Source: Dipteronia dyeriana
Lineage: Eukaryota > Streptophyta > Magnoliopsida > Sapindales > Sapindaceae
Direction of reading: 5' to 3'
DNA length: 64,000 nucleotides
Assembly: GCA_032871835.1 (NCBI GenBank)
Contig: CM065299.1
Span: 496,001-560,000 of the forward strand
Shown: piece by piece, positions 32,975 through 46,449 of the stretch
Position numbering within the stretch: position 1 is the first letter of the stretch
How the letters are laid out: every line of letters begins with the position of its first letter
Position numbers and translations under genes: made by a program
The notes under the pieces: model-generated
What the model was told of the DNA's origin: nothing
Database searches by the model: none
Seen by the model: only the letters and a program-made list of their open reading frames with translations

Positions 32975-34195
32975 TTATCTAATGGGCTTTAGTCTCATTC
33001 CTCTCGATGATGTCTCAACTAGTTCTCTGTTTAACTCTTTAGTAAGCGGATCCACAATGTTATCTTTTGACCTTACATAGTCAATAGTGATAATCCCAGT
33101 TGAGATTAGTTGTCTAATGGTATTATGTCTTTGACGTATATGTCTAGACTTCTCATTATACATGTTGCTCTGTGCTCTTCCTATTGCTAATTGACTATCA
33201 CAGTGAATATATCGGCTTAATTTGCTGACTGCATTAGCTATGTCTGGTCTTGTACAACTTGTTAAGTACATCAGACTTCCTATCACTCGGGAATATTCTA
33301 GTTGAGAGATGCTCTCACCCTTATTCTTGGATAGATGTAGATTTGTATCTACTGGTGTTCTGAAAATTCCAGAATCATTTTTGTTGAATTTTTCAAGAAT
33401 CATGTCAATATAGTGTGATTGACTTAGTATGAGTATGTTAGATGTCCTTGAGATTTTCATTCCCAACATTAAATCAGTCGGTCCCATATCTTTCATATCA
33501 AATCTTGATTTCAACATATCCTTGGTAGATTTGACCATTTTATCATCACTACCAACAATGAGCATGTCATCAACGTAAAGCACATAATGACATAGACATT
33601 TTCTGTGTCCTTGACATAAACATATTTTTCACATTCGTTGATCTTAAATCCATTTGACATCATATCATTGTCAAATTTCTCATACCATTGTTTTGGTGTT
33701 TGCTTTAAACCATATAAAGACTTCACCAATTTACAGACTTTCTTTCCTTATCCTGGAGCAGAAAAACCCTCAGGTTGTTCCATGTAAATTTCTTCATCTA
33801 AATCTCAATTTAAGAAAGCCGTTTTCTCATCCATTTGATGTACTTCAAGATTTCGCAAAGCTGCGATTGCAAGTACCATCCTAATGGAGGTTATTCTCGT
33901 CACAGGAGAATATGTATCAAAGTAGTCTAGGTTTTCTCGTTGATTGTAACATTTAATTACAAACCTGGCCTTATACTTATCAATTGATCCATCTGCTTTC
34001 ATCTTTCTTTTGAAAATCCATTTGGATCCTAGCGGTTTACATCTCGGAGGAAGATCCACTAATTCCCAAGTATGATTTTGAATGATGGAATCAATTTCGC
34101 TCTTAATTGCCTCTTCCCATAAGAGTTCTTCTGAAGAGCTTACCACTTCTTTGAAAGTTTGAGGTTTACCTTCTAGCAAATAGGTCATAAAATCT
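32975..34195 (-). pseudogene. Copia reverse transcriptase and RNase H region, broken
   Basis: From 34188 the frame shows the start of the Copia reverse transcriptase (WELVDLPP, PLGSKWIFKRKMKADGSI, YKARFV, DYFDTYSPVTR). Then come SLYGLKQTPKQWYEKF and, after a frame break near 33580, the catalytic YVDD (LYVDDMLIVGSDD). RNase H is represented by its end (HCDSQLAIGRAQSNMYNEKS, RHIRQRHN, VDPLTK). The segment usually lying between LSRYI and HCDSQ, on the order of 100 residues and containing most RNase H catalytic acids, is deleted at about 33210. A stop after TAFLN at 33805 and another near 33580 also interrupt the frame. It cannot encode a working polymerase. Confidence 0.9.
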
Positions 34196-34260
34196 GGACC
34201 AAAATATGTTTTCGTCCTTGCTCTTTTGCTACGTCTAGGTTCATCATCTACTTCATTTCC

Positions 34261-35800
34261 TTATTCTTGGTCCTCACAACTATCAACATGTGTTCGTTTT
34301 GAAGAACTTGCTTCATCATTGAATTTACATGGAAATACATGTTCGAAGAACATTGCATTTCTAGATTTCATTATCGTGTTTTTATGTATATCTGATATGT
34401 TAGATTTATAGACCAAGAATCGATGAGCACTACTGTTTTGTGCATATCCAATGAAAATGCAGTCAACAATTTTCGGACCTATTTTCACCTTTTTAAGTAT
34501 AGGCACGGCTACTTTGGTAAGACACCCCCACATTCGTAAGAATTTATAGGAAGGCTTTCTTTCTTTCCATAGTTCATATGGGGTCTTATCTTCTTTCTTT
34601 CGGGGTACCTTGTTTGAAAGGTAATTGCTAGACAATATAGCGTCACCCCATATGTTCTGAGGCACTCTAGAACTTATCAGCATTGCATTCATCATCTCTT
34701 TCAAGGTACAATTTTTATGTTCTGCAATACCGTTTTGCTGATGGGAATATGGTGCAGTAGTTTGATGTATGATTCTGTGTTGTGCACATAATTCACCAAA
34801 CGTGCTACATATTCACCACCTTGGTCACTTCTCAGTACCTTGATTTTCTTGTTGAGTTGATTATCAACTTCATTTTTATAGAGACTAAACTTCTCTATAG
34901 CTTCATCCTTATTTTTCAACAAATATACATAGCAGTATTTGGTGCTGTCATCTATAAATGTGATAAATTATTTGTTGCCACCTCTTGTTTGAACAAATTT
35001 TAAATCACATATATCTGTGTGAATTAAATCAAGAGGTTCAGATTTCCTTTCAATAGTTTGAAATGATGACCTTGTTAGTTTTGCCTCGACGCAAACTTCA
35101 CACTTATGTTTAGGATCAATATTGAATACCGGAATATGATTTAAGTTAATTAATCTACGTAAAGTATCATAATTAACGTGTCCTAGTCTACCATGCCATA
35201 AATTGGAAGACTCAAGCAAATAAACTGAAAAATTATCTTTATTGATTGTTCTTTTGACAACAAATACATTAAGTTTAAAAAGCCCTTCAGTTACATATCC
35301 CCTACCCATATAAGTTTTCTGCTTGGTTAAAACCACTTTGTCTGATTCAATCACCATCTTGAACCCATGATGATTGAGCAACAAACCGGACACCAAGTTC
35401 TTACGAATATCATGTACATACGGCACATTGTTCAAGCGCAGGGTTATACCAGAGGTCATCTTGAGAATGACTTGACCACATCCCTTCACGTCAGATGTGG
35501 TTGAGTTGCCCATATACAACTTTTTTCATTCTTCATTTCTTCAAATGTATTGAACATTTCCCTGTCAGAGCATATATGACGAGTGGCCCCAGTATCCAAC
35601 CACCACTCCCTTGGGCTTGACCCAACAAGGTTTGCTTCTGTCACAACTGCAGAGAGATTGATCTCAGATACATCGTTTGCCTCGTGGTTCTTCTTCTTCT
35701 TTGGCAACCTGCACTCAGAAGATTTGTGACCCAGCTTGTCACAGTTGAAGCACTTCCCTTGGAATTTTGGCTTCTTAGAGACTCCTCCCTTAGAAACCAA
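34261..35800 (-). pseudogene. Copia protease and integrase region, broken
   Basis: At 35800-35486 a CCHC knuckle (CFNCDKLGHKSSEC) is followed by the aspartic protease motif (WWLDTGATRH). The next frame (35519-34968) has the pre-integrase zinc region (LWHGRLGHVN, later CEVCVEAK) and the start of the integrase core (LIHTDICDLK). The segments after that (34922-34701, with SDQGGEY, and 34704-34261, with the polyprotein region after the core, NYLSNKVPRK, TPYELW) are in different frames. Frame changes near 35500, 34960 and 34700 break the reading. Confidence 0.88.
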
Positions 35801-35842
35801 TTTGGATCATTTCCCAGGCTTGTTCTTTTTCAGTTTAGAACC

Positions 35843-36760
35843 TTACCCATGTTCAACCACATTGATCTTTGCTTCAGGCTCATTGACATCTTTCTTGTCA
35901 TACTTCATGTGATCTTTCTGAATACGAAGCTTGAGAATCAGATCCTCGATCTTCATCTCATTTCGCTTGTGTTTGCGATAGTTTTTGAACTCTTTCCATG
36001 AAGGAGAAAGTTTATCAATTACTGCAGCCACCTAGAAAGTTTCACTCAGGATCATCTCTTCGACATGTATCTCATGCAGAGTCACCTATAGCTCTTGAAC
36101 TTGACTCATAACTGTCTTGGAATCCCCCATCTTGTAATCAAGAAATCGGCCCATAATAAACTTCTTGGAACCAGCGTCATCAGTTTTGTATTTACGGTAT
36201 AATGATTCCCATAGTTCTTTGGCTATTTTCTTTGAAGAATAGACGCTATATAACGAATCTGACAGCCAGTTCAGTATGTAATTACGGCACAGAAAATTCG
36301 AGTGATTCCATGCATCAATAGCATTCCATACCTAAACATCTCGCTCTTCACCATTATTAGGTTTATGAGCATCTTCAGTCAAGAACCTGTCAAGGTTCAG
36401 TGTGGTCAGATAAAACAGCATCTTTTGCTGCCATCGTTTAAAATCCGGTCCACTGAACTTATCAGGCTTCTCCATATGATTCATCGGTAAATATACCGAA
36501 TTCATATAGAGATTTGACATAGGAACATTCCCTTGACTCATATACTAGTTCATCACCGGATCAAGCATATTTCTCACAAAGGAGTTGATGGCCGGAGTCT
36601 TTGTGGCCACAATAGGTAATACTACAGGTACCTGACCCACAAGCAAAGAGTTCACTGCCGAAGTATCTAATCCCATACTTGGATTAACTTCCGGAGTCTG
36701 TAGTGGAACATTGGTGTTCACATTCGATTTATTTGTCATAATATCTAAAACAAAAACAAA
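35843..36760 (-). pseudogene. Copia gag region, broken
   Basis: Starts near 36739 (MTNKSNVNTN). After a stop at about 36545 it continues with a typical Copia gag segment (PDKFSGPDFKRWQQKMLFYL, TTLNLDRFL). The C-terminal half (36031-35843, PSWKEFKNYRKHKR) runs toward the zinc knuckle at 35750. At least three stops or frame changes are present. Confidence 0.8.
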
Positions 36761-37100
36761 ATCGTTTTAGTATCACATAAATAATAGCACAGGTATCAGA
36801 TGTCACGATGGAAATCACAATCAGTGTCTGATTTTACAGATCTGATTACCTAGTTGAAATCACAATTGATTTCGAAATCATTGTCTAATAATATACCCGA
36901 TTTTTTAGAGTTATAAATCAGACGATCAATTGAAATACAATGTTTCGAGAGAATCCTGATTTCCACAGATTACATATGTATAAAATTGAAATCAGTGTTC
37001 CAAAGAACCCGATTTCCACAGATATGAAATTGTAATCAATGTTCTAAAAGAACCCGACTACCACAGTTGAAAATTGTTTGGACCATCTAAACCAGAACCC

Positions 37101-37108
37101 TGATACCA
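37101..37108 (-). other. Primer binding site of the Copia element
   Basis: Minus-strand TGGTATCA followed by GGGTTCTGG, next to the 5' LTR, corresponds to priming by the initiator methionine tRNA 3' end, as common in Copia elements. Confidence 0.75.
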
Positions 37109-38120
37109 TAAAGTTTGAAGAGGAAAAACTTTTTTTTTTTCTTAAAAGATTTAATAACAAGAAATTATCTTAAGATTGTAAATTGTAATTTGCAATCAAA
37201 CCTGACTGGTATCAAGGAAAACAGAAAATAACAGCACAAGGAAATCACGTTAGAAAAATAGAGTTTGAACCGAGACCCGTGTTTCACACGGTGTCCTTAA
37301 GACAATTTCACCGAGTAACACCGTATGTGTATTAGGCAATTGTCTCCCAGGATACAACGGTTCAACAGTGGTAGGCCTAGGCACACCACTACTAACGAAC
37401 TCAAATCGAGTTTAAACTTACCAAGAATTAGAGAAGAAGAATACAAATTCGGTTGCCTCTAAATTTTGTATATTCTTTTTCCGGTATGTGTAAACAGAAT
37501 ATTAGAGGTAAATTCGGGATTGTTTTGGAAAATTACGTTTTTGATTTAATAAGGAAATAATTTAATTAGATAATATCCTCCAAAGAGATTTACTTTTGAT
37601 TAAAACCCGATTTTGTATTATTAGTGATCAAGTAAGAAATTAGAATCCGAACAATTAGAGCTTTCCTTATTCATCACAATCAAAAAATGTTGACTTAGGA
37701 AAGTGGCATAAGGTCAATTTGACTCTCACGGTCCAATTGGAGCGGCGTTTGTGTCTGCAGGTCGCGTCTACACACGAGTTGTACATTTGAAGGTTCGGGG
37801 TCCATGATTTGCACCCCCTATGTACGTGCGAGAAAGAGCCTTTATGCCACACATGTTGATAGCTCATATCACACATTCACTTATAAACTACATATAAGTG
37901 ATTTCTCTAAGCAATGTGAGATTCATTTTAATCCCTATACAATGGGTCCACTTTGATACTCAATCTCTCATTCACCCATTAATCATTTTGTGAATTTGAG
38001 TATACCAGTTCGAAGTTCTCACGGAGGAGAATTCGATTCACTTTAATCTTTCAAATCTATGAAATTTATCATACTCAATTTTTGCTCTGAAAATGAGAGT
38101 TTATCACAAAATTTCCAACA
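37109..38120 (-). repeat. Copia 5' LTR
   Basis: Minus-strand start TGTTGGAAATTTT at 38120. Inner border set by the primer binding site at 37108. Shares most of its length with 31365-32388; about 60 bp next to the primer site is poorly conserved between the two. Confidence 0.82.
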
Positions 38121-38399
38121 ATATTAAAACAGATGTAAATATGAATATTTGAAGAAGTTATAAAACAACTATTTTATTCTAATTTATATATAGAGAGAGA
38201 GAAATTAAAACATTATGGTTTATGGAGTATTTAAGATGATAAAAAAAAACTCTAGAGAGTGTTTGGCATAGCATTCAAATATAGCTTTATGTAGCGTTAC
38301 AAAATTGTGTACATTGTATGAAATTAGGATTTCACCTGAAAAAAAAAAGTGAAATCCAATAGCTTTTTTACTATATCCAATACCCTTTTGCTTACATTG

Positions 38400-38438
<39 letters not shown>

Positions 38439-38541
38439 AAGCAACTTGTCACGGTTTTTAGTTTTCAATCACTATTCAGTATTCGATAAAATTTAGAAAT
38501 GTTCAGTTTTCAGATAAAAAATCAAAAGCAATATTAGCTAA
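38121..38541. other. Short intergenic gap with TA microsatellite
   Basis: A TA run lies at about 38405-38434. No gene or element border seen. Confidence 0.45.
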
Positions 38542-39091
38542 GGCCCCGTCCTACAGCTGTTTTTCAGTCCGTTTTCGTTTTTATTTTTCAAAAACGATTT
38601 CGAAAACGCGTTTATTAACCATTTTTCATTTTATTTTCAAAAAAAAAATGAAAAACAAAACCAGTGTTAAAAGTGAAAGATTTAAAAAACACAAAATACT
38701 TGTTTTTCGTTTTTGTTTTTGTTTTTCATTTTGTTTCACTTTTTTTATATATAAAATAATTACTATTTTTTAACTATTAATTGTACGATTATGCATTTCA
38801 TATGGTTAGGATAAGACAGGACAAGATTTTTAAATAACCAAAGTGCCTCTCTCTCTCTCTCTATCAGAATAATTTATTTCTAACTAGAACTAAAAGCATT
38901 AATACAATAATATATATATATACATTATATTTTATAAAATATTATAATATATATTATATTATATATATAATATAGTATTAATATGTAATATTGTAATAAT
39001 ATTTAATATATATTTTATATATTATTATAATATGTATATATATATTAATGTAATATATATACAGTTATATTTTTATTATATAGTAATATAG

Positions 39092-39142
<51 letters not shown>

Positions 39143-39429
39143 GATTTTAGTAAAAATGCCCCATCTGAGGGGCTCTATTGCAAATATACCCTATGTAGGT
39201 ACAAAGTTGTAAAAATGCCCCAAACTTTCAAAAATACCCCAACTTAAATTATAAACACCATATTTATTATAATTATTACTTTTAACCAACCAATTACAAA
39301 AGGGAAAAGAAAAGAAGTAAACTAAACATTGTTTATATTGTTTATATTGAGGTCTTTTAAAAAAAAATTCATTTGGATGCATTATAGTGTTGATAAGGTG
39401 AGTTTTTTTTTTGGGTTACATGAAATTGG

Positions 39430-39715
39430 TCTTCGGGTCAATGGTGACCCGATCAGGTCACTCCTGACTCGAAGCCATTAAAATTGGTCTTCGGGTCACT
39501 TGTGACCCGATCGGGTCACACATGACCTGAAGACCAAATTTAATGACTTCGGGTTGCCCCCTACCCGAAGCCATTAAAATTGGTCTTTGGGTCAATGGTG
39601 ACCCAATCCTGCCCCAATCATGCCCCCTACCCGAAGCCAAAAAATATGGTCTTCGGGTCAGAAGTGGCCCGATCGGGTCACCAATGAAGACGATCGGGTC
39701 ACCAATGTTGACTGC
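39430..39715. repeat. Subterminal array of palindromic CGGGTCA repeats in the MULE
   Basis: Repeated unit GGTCTTCGGGTCA...TGACCCGATC, with small hairpins such as GGGTCAATGGTGACCC, occurs about six times in direct and inverted form. CCGAAGCCATTAAAATTGGT recurs between units. It lies between the left terminal repeat and the transposase start. It could hold transposase binding sites or be a simple expansion; neither can be shown here. Confidence 0.75.
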
Positions 39716-39748
39716 TTATGTTTGATGTAGTAAAGTTTATTTTAATTG

Positions 39749-42207
39749 ATGTTTCCACGAATGAAGACGACAAATGTGCAATTGGTTTTGAATTGGGGGG
39801 GGGGGGGGGAATGGAAAAGTGATCACGGTGTATATTGGTACGACGGTAGGAGAGGACGGGCATTTGATTTTCCAAGGAATGCAAATTATGATCAACTATT
39901 AGATATGGTGTACCGTGTGATCGAAATTGATAGAAATCATTATCGGGTTACTCTTACGACTGTTGCACAAACCATTCATCAAAGTTTGCCTATTGAGATT
40001 ATTAATGATGATGATGTTGCATTGTTACTGCGCCGAGAGCATGCTGACCCTCTAGTTTGCATAAGTGTTGAGCAAATCAAAGATTACCATTCAGAAGTGA
40101 AGCAGAAATTTCATCCAGAATCACATCACCGCCCACACCATGCAATTGAATCTGATTTCCAGTACACCGTGGATATGCCTAACACAAATGCCCATTTGGA
40201 TGATATTCGAGAGGGTTTTACAGAAACTGCCAACAACGGTGATTCCTCTCATCGTCATTTTGGTTTTCATGATACCACAGAAAATGAAAATGTTCATGTG
40301 TATAAGGTATCAGAACCACAGTTTGACTCTATTTCTGGTCAAGTTCCTATTTGCTCTGATGATCAATTTACCCATATCCAGAGGCTCGTTACACCTTCAT
40401 ATGCATCATATTCTATTAATTTTGGTGAAGTTGCACCTACACCTGTTGATATGTGTCTTGCAGTGGGTGAATTGTTTGAAAGTAAGCGGCAATTGCAATC
40501 ACAATTAGGTAGGTATGCCTTTGCCAACCGGTTTCAGATTAAGGTGATGAAGTCAGACCCAACACGTTATCAAGTTTGGTGCATTGTTGAGGAATGTAAA
40601 TGGTGATTGCGTGCAGTTAAGGTTGCTAATTCAGTTTATTTTCAAATTAGAAGATTTGACCATGAGCACACATGTTCCAATGAATCACGATTTCCGCATG
40701 AGAGACAAGCAAGTGCACAGGTTATAGGGGAACACATAAAGGAGAAATTTCGTGATCATCGTTTATACAAGCCTAAGGAAATTATACAAGACATACAGAA
40801 AGAGTTTAGCATCTCATGTAACTACCACAAAGCATACCGAGCCAAACATATTATCTTAGATGAGGTTCAAGGAACACCGGTTGAGTCATACAGAATTTTG
40901 CCATCATATTTGTACATGTTGGAGCAAACTAATCTTGGAACTATTACAGACGTCCACACTGATTCGGCTAATAGGTTCATGTATATGTTTTTTTGCCTCA
41001 AAGCCTGTATAGACGGGTTTCTGTCTTCGATTAGACCTGTAATTGCTATTGACGCAACATTTTTGGAAGGCCCTCATGCAGGCGTCTTATTTGTGTCAGT
41101 GTGTATAGATGGAAATGACCAAATATTTCCTCTAGCTTTTGATGTTGGTGATTCGGAGACAAATGAAGCTTGGGAATGGTTTCTAACTAGGTTGCATCGT
41201 GCCGTTGGCGAAGTTGATGATTTGGTTATTGTTTCTGATAGGAAAAATAGTATTATCACCGGTGTGGAAAAAGTGTTTCCAAAATCATTCCATGGCGCAT
41301 GTGCGGTACATCTAGAACGGAGTATGCTTGGCCGCTATGGGAAGAATAAGGTACTAAAAGACATCTTCAGAAAGGCAGTTAAAGTTTATCGGGTAAATCA
41401 ATTCACACGATGTATGGAGCAATTGGCAAATATAAATTCTGAAGCAGCTATGTATATCACGGATGTCGGATTTGAACGGTGGGCACGAGCATACAGTCCA
41501 AGGAAAAGGTACAACCTAACGTCATCTAACATTGCAGAGGCCATGAATAATGCAATTAAAGTTTGTTAGGAATTGCCTATTACCGGAGTTATTGACTGCA
41601 TCAGAGGGGTTCTCCAACGGTGGTTCTATGATCGTCGGACATCTGCAGGTAAACTTAAGTCGACATTGACAACCAAAGCAAATGTAAGCATAAGTGTGAA
41701 GGCCAAAAGGCACGTTATCTAACGGTCTACCCGATCACATATTACTCATTTCTTGTTAAGGATGGAGATTTGGATGGAACTGTTGATTTGACATCAAAAA
41801 TATGTACTTGTAGAGAATTTGACATGGACCGACTTCCATGTGAACATGCATTGGCTTGCATTAGGGTCCGACGATTTTCATATATAGATTATTGTTCACC
41901 TTATTACTCTAGTGCATTTCTTGCTGCAGCATACAGTGGAGAAATTCATCCAGTTGGACACCCTCCTGAATGGTTGGTTCCAGAAGATATTGCATCAATA
42001 GTTGTTCTCCCACCCGTCGGCCGACGCCTTCCAGGAAGACCTAAAAAGAACCGTATTCCATCATTTGGTGAGGCAGTAAGTCAATCAAGATGTACAACTT
42101 GTCATCGTAATGGTCACAACAGTCATTCATGCACATACTCGAGATCGTCTAGACCATTAACAAGTACGAGTGGTGTTGGTGAGGGAAGCGGATCACACAA
42201 TGTTTAA
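39749..42207 (+). pseudogene. mudrA-like transposase, nearly full length, three point lesions
   Basis: Domains in order: a variable N-terminal region; the MuDR DNA-binding domain (LFESKRQLQSQLGRYAFANR, ending CKW-LRAVKV); the MULE transposase core (IAIDATFLEG, FPLAFDVGDSE, WEWFL, VSDR, ACAVHLERSM); a SWIM zinc finger (CTCREFDMDRLPCEHA); and a CCHC knuckle (CTTCHRNGHNSHSC). TGA at 40604-40606 falls where Arg is usual after CKW. TAG at 41567-41569 lies after the AIKVC segment. A one-base indel in the A run near 41704 shifts the frame before the SWIM domain. A run of 15 G near 39795-39809 lies in the first codons and may slip. Otherwise the reading is clean, so the element lost activity recently, unless read-through occurs. 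Confidence 0.88.
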
Positions 42208-42629
42208 TGTTGCTATTTGGTGCAGTAACTTGGTGTAGTGAGTTGATGATTTGGTCATTTTTTTTCTTTTATGATTTGGTATAGTGATATGATGACTTGA
42301 TTATCATTTTTCTCTTTGTATTAAGTGCAGTTAGTTGGTGTAGTAAGTTGTTGATTTACTAAATGATTTGAGTGATTTGAGTAATTTTGGTGCGGTGAGA
42401 TGATTTACTAAATGGATTGTGCAGTTATTATTTTGTGCATATTTACTAAAATTTGATAGAGTCTCCTTTGTATTTTGAACAAAGCCATGTCATTTTCTGT
42501 ACCTGCAAACCTGCAAACAAGACACTCCCAATATCCACAACACTTCTCAACTCCTAACATTTCAGTTCACAAACATTTACTACCACGACAAATACAAACA
42601 GAATTCTCAGTAATTAAACAAACAATCTG

Positions 42630-44687
42630 TTAATTACAATCCTTTTCAACTAAGCTACCTTCAACTATATTATTACAATGTACTTGTTTATAATTTTTAA
42701 AAATTTCAGTTGCAATTTTAACTCTAAGGGCTGGTCCATCTTTAGCTTCAAAGTCGAACGGTTTCCCGGCCCACAAGTACTCCAAGAATTTGAGAGCAAA
42801 TATCCCACAGTCCGACCTATTTTATCCAAAACAAATAAATATATCCAATGTATGTGACAATCAAACTATTTAATATAGTATTAGATGACAAAAGTTGGAG
42901 GTATACCCATTCCCTTGATTTGGAATGTCTTTCTCGGGTCTTTGTACAGCAAATGGCAAAGCATCATTATAGATATCCGGCATTGTATGCACCAACAAAG
43001 AAGGCAACATCTTTCTAAGGCAAGATATCCACTTTGTAATCTCCAATACACTATTGATTTCTGGTAAAGAATCATATATTATAATGACCCACTCTTTCAA
43101 ATCGACAGCAATTGCAACCCAATGATTTTCGTTCACGTTCGCTGGAAACAAAATCTGCACATGGCATCAAATTAGCGTTATATAAATTAAGTCTTTGAAA
43201 TAGAATAATATTAGATTCGTATAACATGCCTAAATTTACTTACAAGATTGACTTTCCGCCAATGTTCCCACGCTTCAACCGGTTTCTTACCGATCACATA
43301 ATCTGTCATTTCACAATCCCATTTGTAGGTTTCATGCTTGAACTGTGTTTTATTTTCCACAAGTAGTGACCACCTACCTTGAATTATAGTCTGCAACACT
43401 TATAAATTATGGTTAGAATTTGTGATTATATTTCATATAAATTATGATATAAGTAGATACAATTACCATGAATGTGTAATCTTGTAACACAATGTTGTGG
43501 CTGTATAACTGAGGAAAGAAAAATGCACGTCGCCGCATGAGACGACAATATGTCTCCATATGCTGTCAAAAAAAAAAAGTGTAACCAAAATGGTTGATGC
43601 TTACGATATAAAACATGAATTCAAGTATATAACTTACATCTCCATCTAACCATCCAATTTCCGATAGCAGTATTTGAAACCAATGAGGATTTGCTTCAAA
43701 TACACCGGTGTGCATACTGTGAAGTTTCAACAACATAAACATTAAATTTAAATGACTTTTCTAGCATTGCTCAATGAGTTCATAGTAGCATAATAGCACA
43801 TACCTAGTGTTCATATTGTTGTCATTGATCCATGAGTTCATTGAACGTAACACATCCTTATCTAACGGGTTATCTCTTCCGAATTCTGGTATTTTGGGTT
43901 TTCTAGGCCGCTTAGCTGTAGGATCAATGTACGGGCTAACGGTATAGGCCGACCGCTTTCGATCTCTAGTTACTTTGATGGTAATCTTGGTGGCCTTGAT
44001 AGTTGCTTCACATCGTCGCTTGGTTCAGAATTACCTTTGGCCATTTCAGGAGACGGAAAAACACGGTGAAATGTAGATGGCTGAAAATGTATGTTGTTAT
44101 CTTGGCTCAAGTTGATTACATCAGTATCCACATTATGACATGTCTGCATTCAATTTCATAAAAATTGTTAAATACTAGTAATAATAATTAAGACAAATTA
44201 TTTAATCACAATTTACCTTTTCATTCTTTGACTTGCATATAAGCTCGGATAAGTGAAGAAATCCTATACGCATCTCGTTCTTCATAGAAGTCATCTCGTC
44301 ACGTACTTCCTGTTGATATTCATCTCGCTGTGTTTGCATCTTCTTCAATCGTATTTCCATCTCTTTCAATCTCTTCCATCCTTTCTTACTTTCTCCTTGG
44401 TCTTTTTTAAATGATGTAGGATTAACTTCTTTTTTCATCTCATAACCAACATTTGAATGTTGTATATCATCCTTACAATCATCATATATTTTTTCAGCAC
44501 CCCCATCAACATTGTCAATATCCTCCTGAACATCAACCTCAAAATCATCATCATCAACACCATAATCAAACTTCTCCGGTGATACAATCATTGGATCAAT
44601 TGGAATTTGGCTTTGATCGATACTCGCCCAATAGGGTTTCCTAATTTCTTCATCGCAGGGGTCTAGATATTTGAAGATAGTGAGCTG

Positions 44688-44731
<44 letters not shown>

Positions 44732-45774
44732 ATTATAATCAAACATAAATAAAGTTATTTAAACGTAAACAACACTAAGTCATTCTTACGTTTCTATACT
44801 TGAAAACGTTATCATATAACTCTACATAAATGGGAATCTCTGTGCATTTCCAATTCAAAATTCTAGGAGTGACATTATTTACCCTTGACGCATACCTAAG
44901 CATAGCCCATTTGGGTATTGCTTCGATTGCCCATACCTGAAAATGAAATAAATGAGTTCATAGTAGCTCCACAACCACATGCATGATGTCATTAAATAAA
45001 TCACAAAATATCACACATCACCTGGAAAGCTGTGACAAACCCATAAACATTGTACTTCTCAGCTTTCCGTTTTGCTGGAGACTCAAGACGCTCCTTGTAC
45101 TTGTCATCACGACCAACAACACAAGTAGAAAGAGAGTCAAATGTCCTACCGTATAAGAATGTGCCCCATGGAAAACTATTAAACGCATCTAAATCATCCA
45201 CTAACTGTAGCGCCCAATACATAATGGCATTCCTATCGTCCTTGCCAACCAAAGTCATCTCCAAAAAAAGTACTAAAGCCAACTTCACCATATCATCGTC
45301 ACTAACATTATTATCAGGACCAAGATTCCTAAACCAATTAGCAAACATTTTTATATTAACTTTACCATCTCGAAAGTAGGATCGGAGGATCCTTTTATCC
45401 ATATGTTTGGTGATGTACGATGGTGATTCACATGAATCTCCAAAGGTAAGCCCAGTAACCAAACAAAACTCCACCGCGCTAAACCTTATCACCTCATTTC
45501 CAACATAGAACCATAAAGTCGATGTCATGTCATCGACATCCCTAACATGACACTCCCGAAGCAAAATATGGTGACAAAACTGCCCAGACAATACCATATC
45601 ACTCACATCCAAAAAATAACCAAAACATGTCACGCTAAACATATCCAGTTGTTTATGTGAAAGAATTGCTTTAATAAGTCTAATACTCTCCCAATTGCAG
45701 TATCCACTAACTCGAGATGGAAATCGATCATCTTCCTTAATTTTGAGTGATTCACGTAGTTTCTTTCGACCCAT
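42630..45774 (-). CDS. DUF1985 and Ulp1 (C48 peptidase)-like gene carried by the MULE
   Basis: Exons 45774-45022 (251 codons, DUF1985: SGYCNWESIRLIKAIL through FRNLGPDNNVSDDD), 44936-44790 and 44684-44217 join cleanly by GT-AG introns in phase 0. The linker is acidic and Lys/Glu-rich with probable coiled coil (KKGWKRLKEMEIRLKKMQTQ). The next parts (44143 to about 43200) contain RKRSAYTVSPYIDP; I could not resolve their joins, and a frame change near 44000 is either an intron or a lesion. The C-terminal region has the cysteine protease triad: His in NENHWVAIAVD, Asp in IIYDS and Cys in SDCGIFALKFLEY. The stop is at 42632-42630. Ulp1-type enzymes cleave SUMO-like modifiers; for transposon-borne copies the role is unknown. 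Probably a coding gene of the element, possibly slightly damaged. Confidence 0.7.
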
Positions 45775-46449
45775 ACCGCTTAACGTGGAAGAAAAACACT
45801 TATGACGATATCTAACTGATCACAAATCACAAAATACGATCATCTTTCATAAATCAAACACACACACAAACACTCAAACACATACACAAACACTCAAACA
45901 TTTAATTACACACTCAATATAATCAATGATATTATATAATCAGCTCACTTGATAATTATCAAGAACCCAAGCAAAGAGTCAACATTAGCTCTTAAAATCA
46001 CTTTACAGGAAATAAAACAATATGCATATCTCATATACTCATATACTCAGCCTTCACATCTAATCTAACACAATGACGAAATTCCTCCTTCCAGAAATAG
46101 TCATCATTCATCCTACAATGTTAAAGAAAATTTAACTAGCATAATTGAGTTTTCTTTGATTGGAACTATTCAAACAAAAAGCTACAAAGAAATAATCAAT
46201 CTACAGCAATTGCAATCAATCAAATCCAATTGAACAATTAATCAATCTCCCAGCTGAACAATTTGCGTGACAGTAGAGAAACAAAATAACACAACAATTT
46301 GCAAATCAGGTTCAACGACAATCAAAATGAAGATAAGTTGAAAACTAATTTCTGCAAATGGTTCATCATTGTTGACTCACAGACAAGTTGAAAACTAATT
46401 CAAATGAAGATAAAGTGTTAGCTCCAGTAATTTACCTTCGAATTTCAAC

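Larger units (their letters stand above)
31365..38120 (-). mobile_element. Copia (Ty1) LTR retrotransposon, full span, defective
   Basis: On the minus strand the order is 5' LTR (about 38120-37109), primer binding site, gag, protease, integrase, reverse transcriptase, RNase H, polypurine tract and 3' LTR (32388 to about 31365). Integrase before reverse transcriptase identifies the Copia superfamily. The coding region is interrupted by many stops and frame changes, and RNase H carries a large internal deletion. The two LTRs differ at many positions and by several indels, so the insertion is not recent. The outer border on the left and the target duplication could not be fixed. Confidence 0.9.
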
